Assembly: GCA_900754175.1 (NCBI GenBank)
Contig: CAAEBS010000044.1
Coordinates: 1-18,903 of the forward strand
Source: Clostridia bacterium
GTDB taxonomy: Bacteria; Bacillota; Clostridia; Oscillospirales; CAG-272
Direction of reading: 5' to 3'
Length of the DNA stretch: 18,903 nt
Positions within the stretch are counted from its first letter, which is position 1; every line of letters starts with the position of its first letter. The notes under the pieces are model-generated. The model was given only the letters and a program-made list of their open reading frames with translations, ran no database searches and was not told the DNA's origin. A program made the translations under genes and the position numbers. Positions 14,941-18,903 of this stretch are shown here, piece by piece.

Positions 14941-14969
14941 TTGACAAATATATCAATTTGTGATATATT
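14941..14969 (+). promoter_or_regulatory. Promoter of the ROK repressor-GH2 operon
   Basis: Consensus TTGACA (14941-14946) and TATATT (14964-14969) are separated by exactly 17 bases, about 45 bases upstream of the repressor start. The operator at 14951-14965 fills the spacer and touches the -10, which predicts negative autoregulation. Confidence 0.8.
14951..14965. promoter_or_regulatory. Operator, TATCA-N5-TGATA (site 3)
   Basis: TATCA-ATTTG-TGATA lies between the -35 and -10 of the repressor promoter; the arms extend to TATATCA/TGATATA. A second small palindrome, TTGATATCAA, follows at 14968-14977 over the likely transcription start. Confidence 0.75.
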
Positions 14970-15014
14970 GATATCAAACCCATCGGACAAAAAATCCACG
15001 AAAGCGAGGACTCC

Positions 15015-16217
15015 ATGATCTCCGGAGCACTGAATATTTCATCCATACGCCAGAACAACCTGAAAACCCTGTATTACGCCATTTACAAATACGGTCCGGT
15101 CTCCAAGCGGGAGCTGCAATCTATCACCTCCCTGAGCTGGGGATCCATTTCCACCATGGTGGAGGAGCTGGAAAATCAACATTATATTATAGAGACCGGA
15201 AAAATCGAGGGGAACATGGGGCGCAAGGCGGCGAAATTCAAGGTCAACACCTTCGGGCACTACATACTCGGCATCGATCTGAACGTCACCGGCATCACCG
15301 CCGTTGCCACCGATTTTTACGGCAACATTCAGAAGCAACTGACCGCCCCCATTCCGCTTTTGCGCTACGATACGGTGATCGAGACGCTGTTTGCGCTCAC
15401 CGACAACCTGATCGAAAACGAATGTCAGAACGGCACTATCCACGGCATCGGCATTGCCGTACAGGGCAGTGTGGATACCCAGCACGGGATCTCGGTCTAC
15501 TTTCCGCAGATCCGGGACTGGAACAACGTCCGCCTGGCAGAGCTTTTCGAGCGTCGCTACGGCATCCCCACCTTTCTCAAGCACGACCCGGACTGTCTCA
15601 TGGTTGCCGAAAAGACGATCGGAAGCGCCCGGGAAAAGCTGATTAACCGCAACGCCGCTTTCATCCGTCTTGACAAAGGTATCGGTCTTTCGCTTTCTAT
15701 CAACAACGACATCAGCACCAACCACTACGCCAGTGAATTCGGGCACATCTGCGTAGACTACAACGGTCCGAAGTGCTATTGCGGCGCCAACGGCTGTCTG
15801 GAGGAATACGCCTCCGCCGACGGCATCATGCGGCGCTATTACGACCTGTCCCAGTCGCCCTACGACCCCAATATCAACTTCAAAATCCTTGCCATGAAAG
15901 CGCTGGAGGGCGACGAGGTCTGCATCCGGGTATTCCGGGATCTCAGCCACTACCTCGGCACCGCCCTGAGCACGCTTGTCAATATCCTCCCCATCGACGT
16001 CATCATCATCTACGGCGAGCTGACGCAGGTGCGGGACACCTTTGATCTGAACATGAAAAAAGCCCTGCACGACCACACCTACGGCAACAAGCCGGTGGAG
16101 GTCATTTACTCCGGGCTTGACCTGCGGGCGCCCGCCACCGGCGCCGCTATCTGGATTTCCGAAATTATCATTCACGAAATGAAATTCAATGAATTACAGG
16201 AAAGGAAACTACCATGA
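15015..16217 (+). CDS. ROK-family transcriptional repressor (NagC/XylR type)
   Basis: This is a sugar-responsive DNA-binding regulator of 400 residues, the normal length for the NagC/XylR/Mlc group. Residues 10-75 are a winged helix-turn-helix (GPVSKRELQSITSLSWGSIS as recognition region, then the GRKAAKFKVN wing). The remainder is a ROK sugar-binding fold: GIDLNVTGITAVATD (86-100), GIAVQGSVD (147-155), FLKHDPDCLMVAE (187-199), and a zinc site of H244 in EFGHI with C254, C256 and C261 in CYCGANGCLEEYAS. The ATP loop has lost the DxGGT pattern, as expected for a regulator and not a kinase. ATG at 15015 follows GAGGA. The gene sits behind its own operator and overlaps the GH2 gene by 4 bases. 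The inducer is probably a sugar made by the pathway. Confidence 0.92.
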   Translation: MISGALNISSIRQNNLKTLYYAIYKYGPVSKRELQSITSLSWGSISTMVEELENQHYIIETGKIEGNMGRKAAKFKVNTFGHYILGIDLNVTGITAVATDFYGNIQKQLTAPIPLLRYDTVIETLFALTDNLIENECQNGTIHGIGIAVQGSVDTQHGISVYFPQIRDWNNVRLAELFERRYGIPTFLKHDPDCLMVAEKTIGSAREKLINRNAAFIRLDKGIGLSLSINNDISTNHYASEFGHICVDYNGPKCYCGANGCLEEYASADGIMRRYYDLSQSPYDPNINFKILAMKALEGDEVCIRVFRDLSHYLGTALSTLVNILPIDVIIIYGELTQVRDTFDLNMKKALHDHTYGNKPVEVIYSGLDLRAPATGAAIWISEIIIHEMKFNELQERKLP

Positions 16218-18454
16218 CGCAAGCAGATTTCCGGCAAAAGATCGACCTTGGCGGAACCTTTGGCTTCCGCACCCCCGGCAGGGAGTACGCTCCCATAACC
16301 GTTCCCTCCTCCTACCGGTGCGTGGGAAAGGCGGAATTTCTGAAAGAATTTTCGTTCGCCCCCGTCCGGAACAAGACCGTCCTGCTGACCGCAGAGGGCA
16401 TCAACTACGAGGGACGGCTGACGCTGAACGGAAAATTTCTCGGCACCACCCTGCCCTACTGCCACTACTCCTTTGACGTCACCGACGTTATCGGGGAGCA
16501 AAACACCCTGCAGATCGAGGTCGAGGACCTCCACGCCCCCTACGGGCTGACCGACGGCTGGTGCTGTTGCGGCGGCATCATCCGGGCGATCTATCTTGAG
16601 ATCCTGCCCGCCGTTTACCTGGAGGATTTCCGCTTCCGCACGCAGTTCAACGGGGATTTTTCCACCGCCACCGTCACAATTTCCGGCGACGTCAGCCAAA
16701 AAAACGACGGCTGTGCGCTCCGGGCAGAGCTTTTCCTTGACGGAGAAAAGATCGCAACGGCGCAGGGCGCCCCCGAAGGCTTCTCTTTCCCGGTAGACTC
16801 GCCCCGGCTGTGGTCCCCGGACTCGCCCACGCTTTACCGCCTTGTCGTATCGCTGGTGCGGGGGGATGAGATCCTGGACGTCCGGGAATCCATGGTGGGC
16901 TTCAAGTCGCTGGTGATGGACGACCGGAAATTCTACCTCAACGGCAAGCCGTTCTTCTTTGTCGGCGTATGCCGGCACGACCTCGCCCCCGGCGAAAAGG
17001 GGCAGACCATGACCGACGAGGAGATCGAAAGCGATCTGCGCATGATCAAAGACCTCGGCGCCAACTTTGTCCGCCTGGTGCACTATCCGCACGACCGCCG
17101 GGTGATAGATGCCGCCGACCGGCTGGGACTTCTGGTCTCGGAGGAATCCGGGCTGTGGTGGTCCGACCTGACCCGGCAGACGCTGGTGGAGGGCGCCCTG
17201 GAGGTGCTGAAGCGCACGATCATCCGGGACCGCAACCACGTATCGGTCGCTTTCTGGATGGGCTTCAACGAATGTGTCTTTACCCAGGATTTTCTGAACC
17301 GCTCGGTCGAGGTATGCCGGCGGTACGATCCCGACCGTTACGTGTCGGGTGCCAACTGTATGTGCCCCGAAATGACCGTTCCCATGTTCGCAGAGGCGGA
17401 TATTGATTTTTACACCTTCCACCCCTACGGCAACAACACGAACTCGGTCAGCGCCGGCACCAACTCCCCGAAAGGGCGCCCGGTGAACATCGACGAGATC
17501 TTCCGGGCGTTTCAGGGAAAGCCGCTCATCTTCACCGAATGGGGCGGCTGGAACGTCACCGACAACCCCGCACTTTTCCTGCGCTTCTGCGACCGCATGA
17601 AGCGGGCAAAGGAAGCGGGACAGCTTGCCGGTATGCTGTACTGGGCGTTTGCCGACATGGTGGAGCTGAACCGTGACGACGACGCCTGCCACGACGGCGT
17701 ACAGATCGAGGGGCTGGTCACCATGGACAGACGTCCCAAGGTCAACTACTACGCTTACCGGGAGTTCATCTCCACGCTGAACAAGCCTGCGCCACGGCAG
17801 GAATCCATGACCCTGCACACCCACGCTGATACTTCCGGTCACCGGACGCTTCCGGTGGCGCTTCCCTGCGACGACGAGGCGCAGAAAGCCGCATGGGAGA
17901 GGGCGTTGCAGGACGCAATCCCCATGGGCGGCGGGTTCCGCAACCGTTGCAAGCGCAGGTTTTCAAAGGGACCGGTTCTGCCCCGCCCCCTGTCGCATAT
18001 GGAAAGTCTGAATTTCAACGCCCGGCAAAAGCCGATCGTTGTAAATCCGGCAGCTCCGGAATACACGGCGACGGTCACAGACGGAAAATGCAGTCGCATC
18101 TGGCTACTCGGCAATGCCCTTTTCACGGCAGGCTACCCGGTCAACGGCAACTACGGCGAGGTCTGCGGCGCACTTACGCTCACCTATGAAAGCGGAAAGA
18201 CCGACGTGCGTCCGTTGCGGAATGGCATCGAGCTTCTGACGCCTTTCACGACCTTTGGCTCTTCCTTTATCGACCCGAAGTCGCCCCGGCTGATTCCCGC
18301 CGTGGATTTTTCCTACAACAAAAATTTTGAGAATTACCGGATTTACGTCCTGCCGATATCGGCAGAACATGAGGTTGCCCTGCGCTCAATCACCCTCTCA
18401 GTCTCCGGCGAAAACTGCATCCTCCTGTATGGCATCTGCACCGAAGAAGTCTGA
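16214..18454 (+). CDS. Glycoside hydrolase family 2 enzyme (beta-galactosidase/beta-glucuronidase-like)
   Basis: This retaining exo-glycosidase of 746 residues has no signal peptide, so it should be cytoplasmic and act on imported oligosaccharides. The N-terminal sugar-binding jelly roll (about 10-130) has LNGKFLGTT and YSFDVTDVI. An immunoglobulin-like domain runs to about 230. The TIM barrel begins at KFYLNGKPFFFVGVCRHD (the usual GVNRHE position). The acid/base is E353 in WMGFNECVF, and the nucleophile is E442 in LIFTEWGGW. After the barrel ends near 540, about 190 more residues form an extra C-terminal region of unclear role. The family includes galactosidases, glucuronidases and mannosidases; I see no residue set that decides among them. 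ATG at 16214 overlaps the repressor stop as ATGA, so it is co-translated with the repressor and is induced with it. A terminator follows 22 bases after the stop. Confidence 0.92.
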   Translation: MTQADFRQKIDLGGTFGFRTPGREYAPITVPSSYRCVGKAEFLKEFSFAPVRNKTVLLTAEGINYEGRLTLNGKFLGTTLPYCHYSFDVTDVIGEQNTLQIEVEDLHAPYGLTDGWCCCGGIIRAIYLEILPAVYLEDFRFRTQFNGDFSTATVTISGDVSQKNDGCALRAELFLDGEKIATAQGAPEGFSFPVDSPRLWSPDSPTLYRLVVSLVRGDEILDVRESMVGFKSLVMDDRKFYLNGKPFFFVGVCRHDLAPGEKGQTMTDEEIESDLRMIKDLGANFVRLVHYPHDRRVIDAADRLGLLVSEESGLWWSDLTRQTLVEGALEVLKRTIIRDRNHVSVAFWMGFNECVFTQDFLNRSVEVCRRYDPDRYVSGANCMCPEMTVPMFAEADIDFYTFHPYGNNTNSVSAGTNSPKGRPVNIDEIFRAFQGKPLIFTEWGGWNVTDNPALFLRFCDRMKRAKEAGQLAGMLYWAFADMVELNRDDDACHDGVQIEGLVTMDRRPKVNYYAYREFISTLNKPAPRQESMTLHTHADTSGHRTLPVALPCDDEAQKAAWERALQDAIPMGGGFRNRCKRRFSKGPVLPRPLSHMESLNFNARQKPIVVNPAAPEYTATVTDGKCSRIWLLGNALFTAGYPVNGNYGEVCGALTLTYESGKTDVRPLRNGIELLTPFTTFGSSFIDPKSPRLIPAVDFSYNKNFENYRIYVLPISAEHEVALRSITLSVSGENCILLYGICTEEV

Positions 18455-18476
18455 TGTGAGGGGAAGGTGGGGGGAA

Positions 18477-18512
18477 ACGGGGAAAACTTTTCTGAAGAAA
18501 AGTTTTTCCCGT
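18477..18512 (+). terminator. Intrinsic terminator of the repressor-GH2 operon
   Basis: ACGGGGAAAACTTTTC and GAAAAGTTTTTCCCGT form a 16-bp stem with one G-T wobble and a TGAA loop, with a T5 inside the 3' arm. This AT-cored hairpin, followed by GCCCCTTTCAAAAG, is a form repeatedly seen at gene ends in Clostridia. It is nearly symmetrical and could work in both directions. Confidence 0.75.
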
Positions 18513-18748
18513 GCCCCTTTCAAAAGACTTTGAGCAAGGGATAGGGATATGGGTTGCCGGGAAGTTTTACCGTTGCGGAAGTGTGGTGCAGGGGTTGGTG
18601 CGCTCGACGTGTGAAGATCCCGACCTGCGGTCGCCCTCCGGGTTCGACTCCGGGCTGTCGCCCTCCGCTCAGGATGACACAGCGGGGGAAGTTTGGCAAG
18701 GGAAGTTAGAATTTACGCTGGTTTTCCGGCGTTATTTTTTTTAGCTTT
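18513..18748. other. Non-coding tail with repeat-like segment
   Basis: No gene is evident in these 236 bases. At about 18598-18690 a segment carries two copies of TCGCCCTCCG, short inverted pieces around CTCCGGG, and ends CTCAGGATGACACAG. This is reminiscent of dispersed intergenic repeats in gut Firmicutes. The short open frame starting at 18511 has no ribosome site or recognisable product. Confidence 0.5.
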
Positions 18749-18896
18749 AAACAAATAAAAAGCCTTCTCCAGTGGGAGAAGGGGGACCACGGCAGTGGTG
18801 GATGAGGAGTCCTCGGGAAAAACTTACTTTATGCCGACACCTCATCCGTCAGCCTGCGGCTGCCACCTTCTCCCACTGGAGAAGGCTTTCGTTTGT
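18749..18896. repeat. MITE-like inverted-repeat element (~150 bp)
   Basis: The ends are long imperfect inverted repeats of about 50 bp. Both carry the 24-base block that starts AAAGCCTTCTCC and ends GGGAGAAGG (18759-18782, reversed at 18867-18890), flanked outside by AAACAAA on both ends and inside by GGATGAGG. Each arm also contains smaller hairpins (CCTTCTCC/GGAGAAGG, ACCAC/GTGGT, CAGCC/GGCTG). There is no open frame inside. This fits a non-autonomous palindromic element or dispersed intergenic repeat; similar CTTCTCCCACTGGAG repeats are, from memory, common in gut Clostridia. Confidence 0.7.
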
Positions 18897-18903
18897 TTCT
18901 GCG

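Larger units (their letters stand above)
14560..15014. promoter_or_regulatory. AT-rich divergent regulatory region
   Basis: The 455 bases between the solute-binding-protein gene and the repressor gene hold no credible coding frame. They are far richer in A and T than the flanking genes. They contain two divergent promoters, two exact operators of the TATCA-N5-TGATA type, and a larger dyad at 14845-14884 carrying the same half-sites. The leader of the solute-binding-protein transcript occupies the left third. Confidence 0.85.

Noticed and set aside
14560..15014. Riboswitch in the divergent region
   Set aside because: The symmetry is DNA-operator-like (short palindromes on promoters); I see no conserved riboswitch core or expression-platform terminator.
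16172..17842. 556-residue open frame on the minus strand opposite the GH2 gene
   Set aside because: The GH2 reading has intact catalytic motifs and domain order; the antisense frame has only composition-driven openness.
18639..18660. GGTTCGACTCC resembling a tRNA T-loop
   Set aside because: The flanking bases do not form the 5-bp T-stem, and no acceptor, D or anticodon arm is present around it.

Overview
This window reads as part of a carbohydrate-utilisation locus from an anaerobic, low-redundancy Firmicute of the class Clostridia, probably an uncultured gut lineage. The basis is Gram-positive style AGGAGG ribosome sites, two lipoprotein signal peptides, surface proteins with GLUG-type repeats or a Cys-Gly plus poly-Lys C-terminal anchor, AT-rich promoters in an otherwise fairly GC-rich sequence, and repeat elements of a kind common in gut Clostridia. 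I cannot name a species.

Layout. Positions 1-14549 carry twelve genes, all on the minus strand. In transcription order these are: a solute-binding lipoprotein (14549-13059), a membrane-anchored surface protein (13002-11929), a beta-helix pectate-lyase-like lipoprotein (11823-9697) and a ROK sugar kinase (9679-8765). A new promoter follows, then an L-fucose/arabinose-isomerase-like enzyme (8651-7209), a GatZ/KbaZ-like protein (7152-5884), a HAD phosphatase (5857-5237), a GDPD-family phosphodiesterase (5224-4403), an inositol-monophosphatase-family enzyme (4406-3615), a 922-residue secreted GLUG-repeat protein (3602-834), a 39-residue peptide (811-692) and a TalC-type transaldolase running off the left edge (614-1). 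A 455-base AT-rich divergent regulatory region (14560-15014) separates these from a two-gene plus-strand operon: a ROK-family repressor (15015-16217) and a cytoplasmic GH2 glycoside hydrolase (16214-18454), ending at a strong terminator. The last ~390 bases hold repeats and no gene.

How the parts may work together (inference). Surface proteins bind or trim a glycan, the lipoprotein captures oligosaccharides (no permease is in the window), the GH2 enzyme cuts them inside the cell, and the isomerase, kinase, GatZ-like protein and transaldolase feed sugars to central metabolism. The GDPD-IMPase-HAD trio suggests that a phosphorylated or phosphodiester-linked substituent is also handled. The most concrete regulatory result is a shared operator, TATCA-N5-TGATA. 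It lies between the -35 and -10 of the repressor's own promoter, over the -10 of the isomerase promoter, and in the leader of the solute-binding-protein gene. This defines a likely local regulon of the ROK repressor. The sugar substrate cannot be read from sequence alone.
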